Of a stretch of DNA of 64,000 nt, positions 17,057 to 26,586 are shown one piece after another. The position numbers were made by a program, and so were the translations under genes. Within the stretch, counting starts at the first letter, position 1. Each line of letters begins with the position of its first letter. Below the pieces are notes generated by a model that saw only the letters and a program-made list of their open reading frames with translations, was not told the origin of the DNA and searched no databases. This DNA comes from Chitinimonas viridis (lineage in GTDB: Bacteria > Pseudomonadota > Gammaproteobacteria > Burkholderiales > Chitinimonadaceae): positions 150,183 through 214,182 of the forward strand of contig NZ_JAUFPU010000010.1 of NCBI RefSeq assembly GCF_030409555.1. The letters are read 5' to 3'.

Positions 17057-18214
17057 ATGCATACTACCTTGCCCCCCAACTTTACCGTGGCGCCGCCGCT
17101 GCCTGGTCAGCAGGTACAGTGCGGGGTGCAAGCGTCGCAGCAACTGCATACCCTGCAATGCCTGAGGGGCCTGGCGGCGATGATGGTGCTGGTGTTTCAC
17201 TGCGCCCTGCTGCTGGCGCCATTTGCCGGCGCGCCCTTGCTGGGCGGCATATTGGCGATAGGCAGCCTGGGGGTGGAGCTATTCTTTGTGCTCAGCGGTT
17301 TCATCATCATGTGGATGCATGCCGACGATATCGGTCAGCCCGACCGTGCCGGCGTCTACCTGCTCAAGCGGCTACTGCGCATCTACCCACCTTACTGGGT
17401 GGTCTTGCTGGTGACGCTGGCCGCGGGTTGGTACCTGGGCACTAGCGGGGAGTGGCTGCGCCCGCTGATGGATATCGTGATACTGCACCCGGCCACACCC
17501 GAACCCATGGTGGTTGGCATAGGCTGGACCCTACGGTTTGAACTGGCCTTTTATCTGGTATTTGGCATCCTGATATTGAATCGCAGGCTGGGCCTGTTCC
17601 TGATGGTGTCCTGGTTGCTGGGCATCGTATTGCTTGCCTGCAAGCTGGTCAGCATACCCTGGTCGGTGGCGTATCTATTCTCCAACTATTCCTTGCTGTT
17701 CTTCTTTGGCATGGCGAGCGCCTTGTGGGCACGGCATGGCGCTATCAGCCCGGTGGGGCGCTGGCTGGTGGAGTACTCGGTGCCACTGGCCGCCACATTA
17801 TGTTTCTGGCTGGCAGTCTCTTTCTTGCAATCGGGTAAGCCTATTGCCGAGGATGGCCTGGGCATCTCTGTTCTGGGGCTGGCCCTTGCCGTGCTGATGC
17901 AGGCCAGTCTGTCGCCTTACTGGGAAGCACGTAGCCGGACCCTGGCCTGGCTGGAAAAACTGGGTGATGCTTCCTATTCGATCTATCTCACCCATATGGG
18001 TTTGCTGCTGCTGGCTGGGTTACCGGCCTTTCGTTGGCTGCTGGGCCAGGGTATGCCGCAGCAGCAAGGCCCCTGGTTGCTGGTGCTGCTGCTGGCCTGC
18101 CTGCTGTGCGTTGGCTGTGGGTTGCTCTTCCATCACTGGCTGGAACAGCCGCTGTTACGATGGAGCAGGCGTCGCTGGTCAGGTGATGGACATGGTAGGC
18201 GCCCTCGAGCGTAG
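17057..18214 (+). CDS. Acyltransferase family 3 (OafA/YrhL-like) membrane protein
   Basis: A 385-aa integral membrane protein with about ten hydrophobic segments. The N-terminal signature LHTLQCLRGLAAMMVLVFHC contains the catalytic-site Arg and His of acyltransferase-3 proteins, and LGVELFFVLSGFIIMW and KRLLRIYPPYW are further family blocks. Such enzymes acetylate or otherwise acylate surface glycans and lipids using cytoplasmic acyl-CoA. No polysaccharide cluster is adjacent, so the substrate is open. The last few codons lie inside a dispersed intergenic repeat. Confidence 0.88.
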   Translation: MHTTLPPNFTVAPPLPGQQVQCGVQASQQLHTLQCLRGLAAMMVLVFHCALLLAPFAGAPLLGGILAIGSLGVELFFVLSGFIIMWMHADDIGQPDRAGVYLLKRLLRIYPPYWVVLLVTLAAGWYLGTSGEWLRPLMDIVILHPATPEPMVVGIGWTLRFELAFYLVFGILILNRRLGLFLMVSWLLGIVLLACKLVSIPWSVAYLFSNYSLLFFFGMASALWARHGAISPVGRWLVEYSVPLAATLCFWLAVSFLQSGKPIAEDGLGISVLGLALAVLMQASLSPYWEARSRTLAWLEKLGDASYSIYLTHMGLLLLAGLPAFRWLLGQGMPQQQGPWLLVLLLACLLCVGCGLLFHHWLEQPLLRWSRRRWSGDGHGRRPRA

Positions 18215-18320
18215 CGAGGTTCCCCGCCGGTGGGCGGGGGTAGGGGTGGGGCTATATCAAGGTGGAGCCGCTGCTTGAGATACGCATGGGGCTAGCGCCC
18301 GGGTTTCCCGGGTGCCTGAT
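18201..18320 (+). repeat. Structured intergenic repeat, copy 2
   Basis: Contains the family's left block (CTCGAGCGTAGCGAGGTTCC, then CCGCCGGTGGGCGG, GGGGTGGGGCTATATCAAGG) and the internal hairpin GCGCCCGGGTTTCCCGGGTGC. It begins within the last codons of the acyltransferase gene and continues into the leader of the next gene. It is closest to the three-copy tandem at 21121-21597. Confidence 0.65.
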
Positions 18321-18435
18321 GGGCTGGTATCCCTGCGCTGCGGCTGGCAAGCACAAGGCAGGCTCCTCCAACGCTGCAGGCTTGGCTATAGTTGCCTTGA
18401 GCTGTGCCTTTCGTAGGCGTAGCCACGGAGGCGAC

Positions 18436-21054
18436 TTGAACCCCCAGCCGAGATTCCCCCGCCAGACGCTGCATCGATACGTGCTCAGCATGATGTTGCT
18501 GATCGCGTTGTTGATCGGTGGCCTGGCATGGCTGCTGTGGCGTACGGCTGTGCGCCAGAACGAGGTTGCGGTGGCGGCCGAGCAGGCCCTGGTCATGGCG
18601 CTGCTGGATGCCTCCAAGCGCCAGCTGCCGGCCAGCCTGTCGGACTATGCCTTGTGGGACGACATGTATGGCAAGGTAGGCATGCCGGCGCAGCCGGACC
18701 TGGCATGGTTCGACGCCAGCACGACCGAGACCATACACACCAAGCTCAAGATAGACCTGATGATCCTGGCAGAGGGCGACCGTCGCGTATTACGTCTGAT
18801 GCTGCGCGGTGAGCTGAGGGAAGGCGCCGAGTTCGAATTGGATCGTCTGCCAGCCTGGCGGGCCTTGCTGAGTGACGCCAGGGCGGCGGCGGCCGGCAAG
18901 GAAGTCAGCCGTGACCTGCGCTGGGGCGACCATGCCTATTGGGTAACTGCCTTACGGGTGCAGCCCCAGGACGTTACGAAATACGCCAAGCTGCGCGCGG
19001 ACCGGGTATTAGTCTTTGCCCGCAAGCTGGACGTGGCGCGGGTGGCTGATGTGCTGTCACAGCAACGGCTGGACGGATTGACCGTGAGCAGCGAGCGGAT
19101 GGCGGGCGCGGCCTCTGTGGCCCTGACGCAGGTGGACGGCGTGCAGGGGCGCTATGTTGTCTGGTGGCCCAAGCAGAGCGGCAGTGCGTTTGTCCATGCC
19201 CTGCTGGTACCCGCCGGTTTGCTGGTGATGTTGATACTGTTGCTGGGGTGGGGATTGTTGCGTGACGCACGGCTGCGTCAGCGTGCCTTGAGCGTGGCGA
19301 TGGCCAGTCAGGCGCAAATGCGCGCCGCCAATGTCGCCCTAGTTGCCTTGACCTATGCCCAACACCATGGCTCGGATGCCACTGATGCAGATTACTGGCA
19401 GCGCTTTGCCATTATTCTGGGCAAGGCCGTCCGGGCGCAGCGGGTCAGTCTGCTGCGGCATGATGCGCAGGTGGATACGGCGCTCGCCGATATCGATGTC
19501 GCCAGCCAGTCTACCTGGCCGGCGCAGGCAGTGCCGCAGCGGACAAACAACCCCAGGCTGCTCGCGCAGGAATACCTGATGCTGGAGGATGCACCGCAGG
19601 CGCGCGCCCGCGCGGCTGTGATACGTGATGGCCGCCTGGTGGGCGAGGTGCAGGTGGAGCGTGAGGCCGGAACACAGTGGTTGCAGGACGAGGGTAACTT
19701 CCTGGTGGCCGCCGCCGCATTGGTGGCCTTGTCGCTGGAGACCTCCAGCCGGCGCGATGTGGAACAGCATCTGCACAAGCAGGTGTATTTCGATCCGCTA
19801 ACCGGACTGTCGAGCGCCTTGCGCCTGAGCGAGGAACTGCTGCTGCGGCGGCAGGACTGGAGTGGCATGGTGGTGGTGGCTGTGCTGCGGCTGGACGAAC
19901 TGGAGGACATCAACCTGCTGTATGGTCGCGAGGCAGGCGATACGGTGCTGCTTACCACGGCAGCACGCTTGAGTGCGGGGTTGCAAGCCGACGAACTGGC
20001 GGCCCGTAGTGGCGGCAAGCGTTTCGACCTGTTGCTTTACGCTGGCCAAGCCGCAGCCGGGCATGCACGCCTTAGTAGCCTGGTGGTGCAACTGACCGAG
20101 CCCATCATGGTGGGCACCCAGCAGTTCAGGCCACAGTGCCGGGTGGGCGCTGTGCTGTGTGAAGCAGAGGAGCTGGGTGCGGCACGGTTGCAGGAGGCCT
20201 GCCTGGCACTGGACCAGGCCCAGCATGGTGGGCGGGATAGGCTGGTCTGGTATGACCAGACGCTAAGAGCGTTGGCGGAGCGCCGGCTGGCCTTGCTGCA
20301 GGCGCTGCGCCGTGCGTTGGTGCAGGGGGGCCTGAGCCTGGCTTACCAGCCTTTTGTCGATGCCGCCAGTCGCCAGCCGGTGGGCGCCGAGGTGTTGCTG
20401 CGCTGGCGCGATAGCGAGTTCGGCGTGGTGTCACCAGCCGAGTTTGTCCCGCTGGCAGAAGAAGGTGGGCTGATACTGGAACTGGGTGATTGGGTGATGG
20501 AGACCGCCATGGCGCAACTGCAGCAGTGGCAGAGCCAGCTGCCGGTTCCCTTGCGGCTGGCGATCAATCTCTCACCCAGGCAGTTGGAGGACGAGAGGCT
20601 GGCCATCCGGCTGTTTGCCGCCATGGCCCGGCATCAGGTGAGTTGCTCTGCCGTGGAGTTCGAGGTGACCGAAGGGCTGGCACTGGAGACATCGACCGCC
20701 ATCACGGCCAATCTGCAGGCTTTTCAGGCGGCCGACATCGATATCGCCATAGACGACTTTGGTACGGGCTACGCCACATTCAGTTTCCTGCGGCGCTACA
20801 AGGTGCAGAAGATCAAGCTGGACAAGCTGTTCATCGATGGCTTGCATGACCACAGCACCCGCTTGCTGGTGCGCAGCATGATTACCATGGCCAGCGGCCT
20901 GGGCGCGCGGGTAACGGCCGAGGGGGTAGAGCAGGATGCCCAGTGGCGCATGCTGCAGGATATGGGTTGCGACTATATACAGGGCTATTTCTTTGCCCGC
21001 CCCATGCCAGCTGCGGATTTTGCTGCCTGGGTGGTGGACCAGCAGGGGCAATGA
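18436..21054 (+). CDS. Membrane c-di-GMP protein: CHASE4-like, degenerate GGDEF, EAL
   Basis: An 872-aa protein. A transmembrane segment at about residues 19-36, a CHASE4-like periplasmic domain (ASLSDYALWDDMYGKV) to about 255, a second membrane segment near 256-275, a GAF-like region, then GGDEF (about 455-600) and EAL (about 620-865). The diguanylate-cyclase motif is SGGKRF instead of GGDEF, so synthesis is unlikely. The phosphodiesterase domain reads AEVLLRW for the EAL motif but keeps IDDFGTGYA, KLDKLFID and TAEGVE, so c-di-GMP hydrolysis is plausible. The TTG start follows GGAGG; an ATG at 18490 is the alternative. Confidence 0.86.
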   Translation: MNPQPRFPRQTLHRYVLSMMLLIALLIGGLAWLLWRTAVRQNEVAVAAEQALVMALLDASKRQLPASLSDYALWDDMYGKVGMPAQPDLAWFDASTTETIHTKLKIDLMILAEGDRRVLRLMLRGELREGAEFELDRLPAWRALLSDARAAAAGKEVSRDLRWGDHAYWVTALRVQPQDVTKYAKLRADRVLVFARKLDVARVADVLSQQRLDGLTVSSERMAGAASVALTQVDGVQGRYVVWWPKQSGSAFVHALLVPAGLLVMLILLLGWGLLRDARLRQRALSVAMASQAQMRAANVALVALTYAQHHGSDATDADYWQRFAIILGKAVRAQRVSLLRHDAQVDTALADIDVASQSTWPAQAVPQRTNNPRLLAQEYLMLEDAPQARARAAVIRDGRLVGEVQVEREAGTQWLQDEGNFLVAAAALVALSLETSSRRDVEQHLHKQVYFDPLTGLSSALRLSEELLLRRQDWSGMVVVAVLRLDELEDINLLYGREAGDTVLLTTAARLSAGLQADELAARSGGKRFDLLLYAGQAAAGHARLSSLVVQLTEPIMVGTQQFRPQCRVGAVLCEAEELGAARLQEACLALDQAQHGGRDRLVWYDQTLRALAERRLALLQALRRALVQGGLSLAYQPFVDAASRQPVGAEVLLRWRDSEFGVVSPAEFVPLAEEGGLILELGDWVMETAMAQLQQWQSQLPVPLRLAINLSPRQLEDERLAIRLFAAMARHQVSCSAVEFEVTEGLALETSTAITANLQAFQAADIDIAIDDFGTGYATFSFLRRYKVQKIKLDKLFIDGLHDHSTRLLVRSMITMASGLGARVTAEGVEQDAQWRMLQDMGCDYIQGYFFARPMPAADFAAWVVDQQGQ

Positions 21055-21120
21055 CCTGGGTGCTTTGCCCTTCATTCGGCAAGGTTGCGAACGATACGGC
21101 GAAGAAACCTTGAGCAGGCC

Positions 21121-21597
21121 AGCTCGAGCGCCAGCGAGGTTCCCCGCCGGCGGGCGGGGTGTAGGGGTGGGGCTAAATCAAGGGGGAGCCGCTGCTTGAG
21201 TTGTTGCACTGGTCAGCACCCGGGTTCCGTGGGTGCCTGCACTGCGTCTATACATACGCCACCGCTGTGAGCCCAGGCCAGCTCGAGCGCTAGCGAGGTT
21301 CCCCGCCGGCGGGCGGGGTGTAGGGGTGGGACTAAATCAAGGGGGAGCCGCTGCTTGAGTTGTTGCACTGGTCAGCACCCGGGTTCCGTGGGTGCCTGCA
21401 ATGCGTCTATACATACGCCACCGCTGTGAGCCCAGGCCAGCTCGAGCGCTAGCGAGGTTCCCCGCCGGCGGGCGGGGTGTAGGGGTGGGACTAAATCAAG
21501 GGGGAGCCGCTGCTTGAGTTGCTGCAATGGTCAGCACCCGGGTTACCCGGGTGCCTGCACTGCGCTTAAGCACACGCTACCGCCTGCCTATGAATAC
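21121..21597 (+). repeat. Three tandem 159-bp copies of the intergenic repeat
   Basis: AGCTCGAGCG recurs at 21121, 21280 and 21439, an exact 159-base period; the three units are nearly identical, differing at a few bases. Each has the GAGGTTCCCCGCCGGCGGGC block, GGGGTGGGACTAAATCAAGG, GGAGCCGCTGCTTGAG, and the hairpin CACCCGGGTTCCGTGGGTG. It fills the whole space between two convergent genes. Confidence 0.9.
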
Positions 21598-21603
21598 CAG
21601 GCT

Positions 21604-23631
21604 CTAACAACCACAGGTCGCCAGGAAGCTGCTGGCTGGGCCCACCGCCAGGATATCTGGACCGAAGTCAGGGCCATAGACATACACGATGCCGTTAGCC
21701 AGGCCCAGGTAGTAGCCCTTGGCATAGGCACGGGCCGTGTAGATGTCGATCTGCTGGCTGGTCGCTGCCGGGCTGAAATATTGCGGGTAGGTACGCTCGG
21801 CCCAGTTCATCAGCCGCTCGGCCTCAGACGGCGTGGGCTTGGTGCCGCCCACTGCGGCTACTTCCAGGCCAGGGCCCCAGTCGCCAAAGGCGTTGTACAT
21901 GCCGGGCCGTACCTGCAACAGTGCCTTGCCGATGGCGGGCGGGGTGTAGTTGAAGGTATTGCTGGCGACCGTGGTGGGGCTGCCGGGTGATGAAGCCGCG
22001 ACGCCGCTGAGGGCGATGTTGTCCACGTACCAGCCCGTGCCCTTGCTGGCCTGCGGATAGAAGCTGCCCACCGAGAAGGCATAGCGGAAGCGCAGTTGTG
22101 CAGTACGGCCGGCATATTGGGCCAGCGAGATATCGCGCACCGTGAAGCTGCTCTCGGCCTTGCCGTTGCCGGCCTGTTGATACAGGGCAGTCCAGCTGGC
22201 GCCGTCGTCCAATGAGAGCTCTACCTTGGCGTGCTGGTCGCTGGTTGCCAGGCCCAGGCGGCTGGCAAAGCTGAGGCTGGCGCCACGCTCTATGTAGAAC
22301 GGTTGCGTCAGCGTCATGGTCTGGTCGGTGGCCTTGAGATGGGCCAGGTGAAACGATGCCGCACCGCCGGCAACCAGATCGCCCTGCACCACGTTGTAGC
22401 CGGCCGAGGTGGACAGGCTGAAGTTGCCGCTGCCGGACTCGGCGCCATCGTTCAGGCTGAAGGGGGTGAGCGAGATTGGCCGCCACTGGTAGGCGGTGGC
22501 GCCAGGTACGGCCTCGAACTGGTAGGGCGTGGCCTGCCCGACGAAGGGTGAGGCGCTGCCCGTGGGTACGGGCGTGATGTCTCCCGTGCCTGCCACATCG
22601 GGGTCGTAGACGGTGACGGCATAGTTGAAGGTGCGCGTCGCACCGCCCACCTTCACATTGCCTATGGTCACGTTGTAGGTGGTATCGGCCGTCGGCTTGG
22701 GCAGGTTGACGCCATCGCGGGTGCCGGCAGGGAACCAAACCAGGGTATTGTCGCCGTAGCCGTTGGCCACGGCTTCCAGCTTGACCGGCCCCATGGCACT
22801 GCCGTTCTGGGTCATGGTCACGGTGGCGGCCGAGAAATCGGCTTTGGGATACGAGAACGACCAGCGCGGGTACACCGTGGTGTAGGGCACGTGCCCTTTG
22901 GGCGGCCAGGCCACGAAGTCATCGCGCACGGCGGGGCGGGCGCCCCACATATTGCCGTCGAACACCCACAGCGTATTGCTGCTGGTGCCGGCAATGCTGC
23001 CATCCACATCGCCGGTGCCCATGAACTGGGTTTGTGGATACAGTATCCAGCGGCGGTGGCCCACGGCTGCATTGTTGCCGCCGCCATCGCTGATATAGCC
23101 GTTGGCAATGGCGCCTGGGCCGAAGTTGCCCAGGGCGATATTGCCATTGCCGGCTGCATCAGCCCCCCCGCTGGTGTAGCACAGCCAGCTGGTGGGGGGG
23201 GAATGGCTCAGCGACTTGTTGGCTGCCATCATCAGTGCAGCCTGTTGCGCCTTGGCATTGAAGCTGGGATCGAAGGAGACCGCCGCCGGTATGCCGCTCA
23301 TGGCGCGGAACCAGTTGATACGGCGCAGTATGGCGCCCTTGAAATCGGCCGTGGTGTCGCCGGCATTGCAGGCCGCCAGGTTGCCGTTCCAGCCGCTGGG
23401 CACACCGTTGGAAGAGGCAAATACCGTACGGTAGAACAGTCGCGACATGGCCCGACTGGCGGGATCGACGCTATAGCCCGTAGCCGCCTGCGCCGACTGG
23501 ATGCGCACGGTATGTTCCATTTCGGCGATGGAGGCAGGAAAGCGCGGTGCGGGGTAATCGGCAGGTGCGGGCTGGACGGCGATCGTAGCGGCGTTCGCCG
23601 TGCTGAGTAACAGTACGGTGGCAAGCATCAA
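21604..23631 (-). CDS. Secreted CAP-domain (SCP/PR-1) protein with C-terminal betaproteobacterial module
   Basis: A 675-aa exported protein starting with a signal peptide (MMLATVLLLSTANAA). Residues of about 100-240 form a CAP domain: RRINWFRAMSGIP, the helix AQQAALMMAANKSLSHSPP and AAVGHRRWILYP give the expected His and Glu/Arg landmarks. The middle has beta-sandwich-like regions (FNYAVTVYDPDV; LSLDDGASWTALYQQAG; LRFRYAFSVGSFYPQ). The last 75 residues (LMNWAERTYPQYFSP, YYLGLANGIVYVYGP) resemble a short module I associate with other secreted betaproteobacterial proteins. The chain ends CGC. Function of bacterial CAP proteins is poorly known; roles in lipid or matrix binding are suggested in the family. 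Confidence 0.8.
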   Translation of the reverse strand: MMLATVLLLSTANAATIAVQPAPADYPAPRFPASIAEMEHTVRIQSAQAATGYSVDPASRAMSRLFYRTVFASSNGVPSGWNGNLAACNAGDTTADFKGAILRRINWFRAMSGIPAAVSFDPSFNAKAQQAALMMAANKSLSHSPPTSWLCYTSGGADAAGNGNIALGNFGPGAIANGYISDGGGNNAAVGHRRWILYPQTQFMGTGDVDGSIAGTSSNTLWVFDGNMWGARPAVRDDFVAWPPKGHVPYTTVYPRWSFSYPKADFSAATVTMTQNGSAMGPVKLEAVANGYGDNTLVWFPAGTRDGVNLPKPTADTTYNVTIGNVKVGGATRTFNYAVTVYDPDVAGTGDITPVPTGSASPFVGQATPYQFEAVPGATAYQWRPISLTPFSLNDGAESGSGNFSLSTSAGYNVVQGDLVAGGAASFHLAHLKATDQTMTLTQPFYIERGASLSFASRLGLATSDQHAKVELSLDDGASWTALYQQAGNGKAESSFTVRDISLAQYAGRTAQLRFRYAFSVGSFYPQASKGTGWYVDNIALSGVAASSPGSPTTVASNTFNYTPPAIGKALLQVRPGMYNAFGDWGPGLEVAAVGGTKPTPSEAERLMNWAERTYPQYFSPAATSQQIDIYTARAYAKGYYLGLANGIVYVYGPDFGPDILAVGPASSFLATCGC

Positions 23632-23791
23632 GGTGGTTCCTGCAATGACAATTGCATGAAATGTATCACCTTGGCTGCTGGCGATACAGCCCGTTTTCGC
23701 GTCAGGCTGTGGCGGTGTGACAGGTGGACGGCGCCAAGCCTTGCTGTAGGCCGAGACCAGTGAGTGTGGGCGGGATGGTTACAAATAACAA

Positions 23792-23815
23792 AGCGCCGAT
23801 GTTGCCATCGGCGCT
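23792..23815 (-). terminator. Terminator downstream of glcB
   Basis: 10-bp stem AGCGCCGATG/CATCGGCGCT with a TTGC loop; reading the minus strand it is followed by TTGTTATTTGT. Lies about 70 bases past the glcB stop. Confidence 0.75.
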
Positions 23816-23887
23816 GTGTACTTTCCGGTTTTGTCCCTGCATGGGCAGGTGTGCGGGCCTGGGCGGCCCGCATCCCAGCCATGGAGG

Positions 23888-26059
23888 CTAGCGGCCTGCC
23901 AGTTTCGCCTTGACCGCCAGCCTGGCGCGGTGCAGTGCCGGCTCGGTGTAGCCGTTGGGTTGCTTGCAGCCTTCAAACACCAGCTCGCACGCCGCCTGAT
24001 AGGCAATGTTGCCGGCAAAATCCGGCGCCATGGGGTGGTAGAGCGGGTCTGCGGCATTCTGGCCGTCAACCACGGCGGCCATACGTTCCATCGCCTCGCG
24101 TACCTGTGCTTCGCTGACGATCCCATGGCGCAGCCAGTTGGCGACATGCTGGCTGGAGATGCGCAGGGTGGCACGGTCTTCCATCAGTCCCACGTTATGG
24201 ATGTCCGGCACCTTGGAACAGCCCACGCCCTGGTCTACCCAGCGCACCACATAGCCCAGGATGCCCTGGCAATTGTTCTCCAGTTCGCTGCGGATTTCGT
24301 CGGCATGCCAATCGGTGTTGGGGGCCAGCGGCAGGGTAAGGATATCGTCCACCGAGGCACGCGGCCGCAGCTTGAGTTCGGCCTGGCGCTGCGCCACATT
24401 GATCTTGTGGTAGTGCAAGGCATGCAGGGTGGCGCCTGTGGGCGACGGCACCCAGGCACAGTTGGCGCCGGCATTGGGGTGTCCCAGCTTGGCAGCCAGC
24501 ATCTCGGCCATCAGGTCGGGCTTGGGCCACATGCCCTTGCCGATCTGTGCCTTGCCTTGCAGGCCGCAGAGCAGGCCGACATCCACATTGCTGTTCTCGT
24601 AGGCGCCTATCCACTTGGTGGCTTTCATGGCTTCCTTGCGCACCATGACGCCTGCTTCCATGGCGGTGTGGATTTCATCGCCGGTACGGTCCATGAAGCC
24701 GGTATTGATGAAAATGATGCGCTCGCGGGCAGCGCGTATGCATTCTTTCAAGTTGACCGAGGTGCGCCGCTCCTCATCCATCACGCCGATCTTCAGCGCC
24801 AGTGGTTTGAGGCCCAGGGCGGTTTCGACCCGGCTGAACAGCTCAACGGCAAAGGCCACCTCGTCAGGGCCGTGCATCTTGGGTTTGACGATATACATGG
24901 AGCCGGTGCGAGAGTTGCGCAGGCTGCCACGGCCCTCGATATCGTGCTTGGCGATCAGGGCGGTAATGGCGGCGTCCATGATGCCTTCGAACACTTCCTC
25001 GCCCTGATGCAGGATGGCCGGATTGGTCATCAGGTGGCCCACGTTGCGCAGCAGCATCAGCGAGCGGCCGTGGAGCTTCAGCTCACCGCCGTTTGCTGCG
25101 GTGTAGCTGCGGTCGCCGTTCATGCGGCGGGTCACCGGCTTGCCACCCTTGTCGAAGGTGTCTTCCAGGGTGCCCAGCATCAGGCCCAGCCAGTTGCGGT
25201 AGACCTCGACCTTGTCCTCGGCATCGACAGCCGCGACCGAGTCTTCGCAGTCCTGTATGGTCGTGACGGCGGCTTCCAGGCAGACATCCTTGACCCTGGC
25301 GGCATCGGTGGCACCGATGGGGTGGCTGGCATCGATCTGGATCTCGGCATGCAGGCCATGGTGCTTGAGCAGGACACTGGTGGGGGCTGAGGCATCACCG
25401 CAGTAGCCGACAAACTGTACAGCATTCTGCATGCCGGTCACCTCGCCGCCCTTGAGACTGACAGCCAGCTTGCCGTCGGATACCGCATATAGGGTGGCAT
25501 CCTTGTGGCTGCCCAGCGCCAGCGGGAAGGTCTCATCCAGAAAATGGCGGGCAAAAGCAATCACCTTGGCGCCACGGATAGGGTTGTAACCCTTCCCCTT
25601 CTCGGCGCCGTCGGCCTCGGGTATCACATCGGTGCCATACAAGGCGTCGTACAGCGACCCCCAGCGTGCGTTGGCGGCATTGAGGGCGTAGCGGGCATTC
25701 TTGACCGGTACGACCAGTTGCGGCCCGGCCAGGGTGGCGATCTCTTCGTCGACCCCGGTGGTGCTGATGGCAAAGTCCGGACCTTCCGGCTGCAGATAGC
25801 CGATTTCGGTCAGAAAGCCCTTGTAGCTGGCAAAGTCAGCCTTGGGGTTGGCACGGTGCCAGGCATCAATCTGCGCCTGCAAGGTATCGCGGCGGGCCAA
25901 CAGGGCGCGATTCCTGGGGGTGAGGTCGGCAACGATCTGCTCGAAGGACGACCAGAAGGCATCCGGTGCGATACCGGTGCCGGGGATGATCTCGTTGTTG
26001 ACGAGTTCGTGCAGCTCGCGGGCGATGGCGAGGCTGCCGTGCTGGATACGTTCGGTCAT
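23888..26059 (-). CDS. glcB: Malate synthase G
   Basis: A 723-aa monomeric malate synthase condensing glyoxylate with acetyl-CoA to malate; 723 aa is the standard isoform-G length. Family blocks seen: [14 protein letters not shown] near residue 125, [18 protein letters not shown] near 350, [16 protein letters not shown] near 430, [21 protein letters not shown] near 445-465, and the [15 protein letters not shown] region near 640. In the glyoxylate shunt this enzyme partners with isocitrate lyase, whose gene lies 0.5 kb upstream on the same strand. The presence of isoform G rather than the A form (AceB) next to aceA is notable. Confidence 0.96.
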   Translation of the reverse strand: MTERIQHGSLAIARELHELVNNEIIPGTGIAPDAFWSSFEQIVADLTPRNRALLARRDTLQAQIDAWHRANPKADFASYKGFLTEIGYLQPEGPDFAISTTGVDEEIATLAGPQLVVPVKNARYALNAANARWGSLYDALYGTDVIPEADGAEKGKGYNPIRGAKVIAFARHFLDETFPLALGSHKDATLYAVSDGKLAVSLKGGEVTGMQNAVQFVGYCGDASAPTSVLLKHHGLHAEIQIDASHPIGATDAARVKDVCLEAAVTTIQDCEDSVAAVDAEDKVEVYRNWLGLMLGTLEDTFDKGGKPVTRRMNGDRSYTAANGGELKLHGRSLMLLRNVGHLMTNPAILHQGEEVFEGIMDAAITALIAKHDIEGRGSLRNSRTGSMYIVKPKMHGPDEVAFAVELFSRVETALGLKPLALKIGVMDEERRTSVNLKECIRAARERIIFINTGFMDRTGDEIHTAMEAGVMVRKEAMKATKWIGAYENSNVDVGLLCGLQGKAQIGKGMWPKPDLMAEMLAAKLGHPNAGANCAWVPSPTGATLHALHYHKINVAQRQAELKLRPRASVDDILTLPLAPNTDWHADEIRSELENNCQGILGYVVRWVDQGVGCSKVPDIHNVGLMEDRATLRISSQHVANWLRHGIVSEAQVREAMERMAAVVDGQNAADPLYHPMAPDFAGNIAYQAACELVFEGCKQPNGYTEPALHRARLAVKAKLAGR

Positions 26060-26137
26060 GCTGGAGTGTCCTTCCCTGTGGCTTGGAAGCGGTCCTGTCG
26101 AGGGTTCGATCGTGATGGCTTCACCGGGATGATGCAG

Positions 26138-26455
26138 TTATATGGTTTCTACGCATTCCGCCATCCTGGCCTCATCCGCTGGGTCGATAGCATCATAGAA
26201 CCAGTTGAGCGACATGGACTTCGGAATACGTGCCTCTACGGTATCGTCGAGGATATTTCTGCCCAACCAGAGCACGCATGGCGTGCTGTCGCGGTGTGCA
26301 AGAAAGTTATCCAGGCTCTTGCGGGTGACGATAAAGAAAACCATTGCGTGGTGCGCTGCCTGATTATCGATGGCGACTGTCGATGGGCGATCGCCGATGG
26401 AAACACGCCGCCCGAACTCGGTGAGCAGGGGCGGCGTTGATCGTGGGCTATCCAC
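26138..26455 (-). CDS. Small hypothetical protein between aceA and glcB
   Basis: A 105-aa frame read from a GTG; an ATG at 26344 gives a 68-aa alternative (MVFFIVTRKSLDNFLAHRD). The second half has a natural mix of hydrophobic and charged residues (CVLWLGRNILDDTVEAR; SLNWFYDAIDPADEARM), unlike shadow frames. No family is recognised. It lies between the glyoxylate-shunt genes on the same strand, with gaps of 131 and 78 bases. The upstream part overlaps an intergenic-repeat-like stretch, which favours the shorter start. Confidence 0.4.
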   Translation of the reverse strand: MDSPRSTPPLLTEFGRRVSIGDRPSTVAIDNQAAHHAMVFFIVTRKSLDNFLAHRDSTPCVLWLGRNILDDTVEARIPKSMSLNWFYDAIDPADEARMAECVETI

Positions 26456-26575
26456 TGGCGAGCGCGAGCAAGGCTACCCTCCGGTGGGAGGGGCGGGGGC
26501 GGCGGGACTGATCAGCCAAGCTGCGCTGGTCTATCCAACCCGGCTTTGCCGGGCACGCGCCATGCCCATCCAGCC
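26450..26575 (-). repeat. Diverged copy of the structured intergenic repeat
   Basis: Has the order seen in other copies: GAGCGCGAGCAAGG, a CCTCCGGTGGGAGG block, a G-rich run, GGGACTGATCAGCC, and a hairpin CCCGGCTTTGCCGGG in place of the internal stem. It could also serve as the transcription end for aceA. Confidence 0.45.
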
Positions 26576-26586
26576 TTGCAATCAGA

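Noticed and set aside
21121-21597. Possible CRISPR array
   Set aside because: Units of 159 bp are contiguous and almost identical, without short repeats separated by unique spacers, and no cas genes are nearby.
23816-25390. 524-codon frame antisense to glcB, and a 439-codon one over gcdH (43807-45126)
   Set aside because: Both lie opposite full-length, motif-complete enzymes and show shadow-frame composition.
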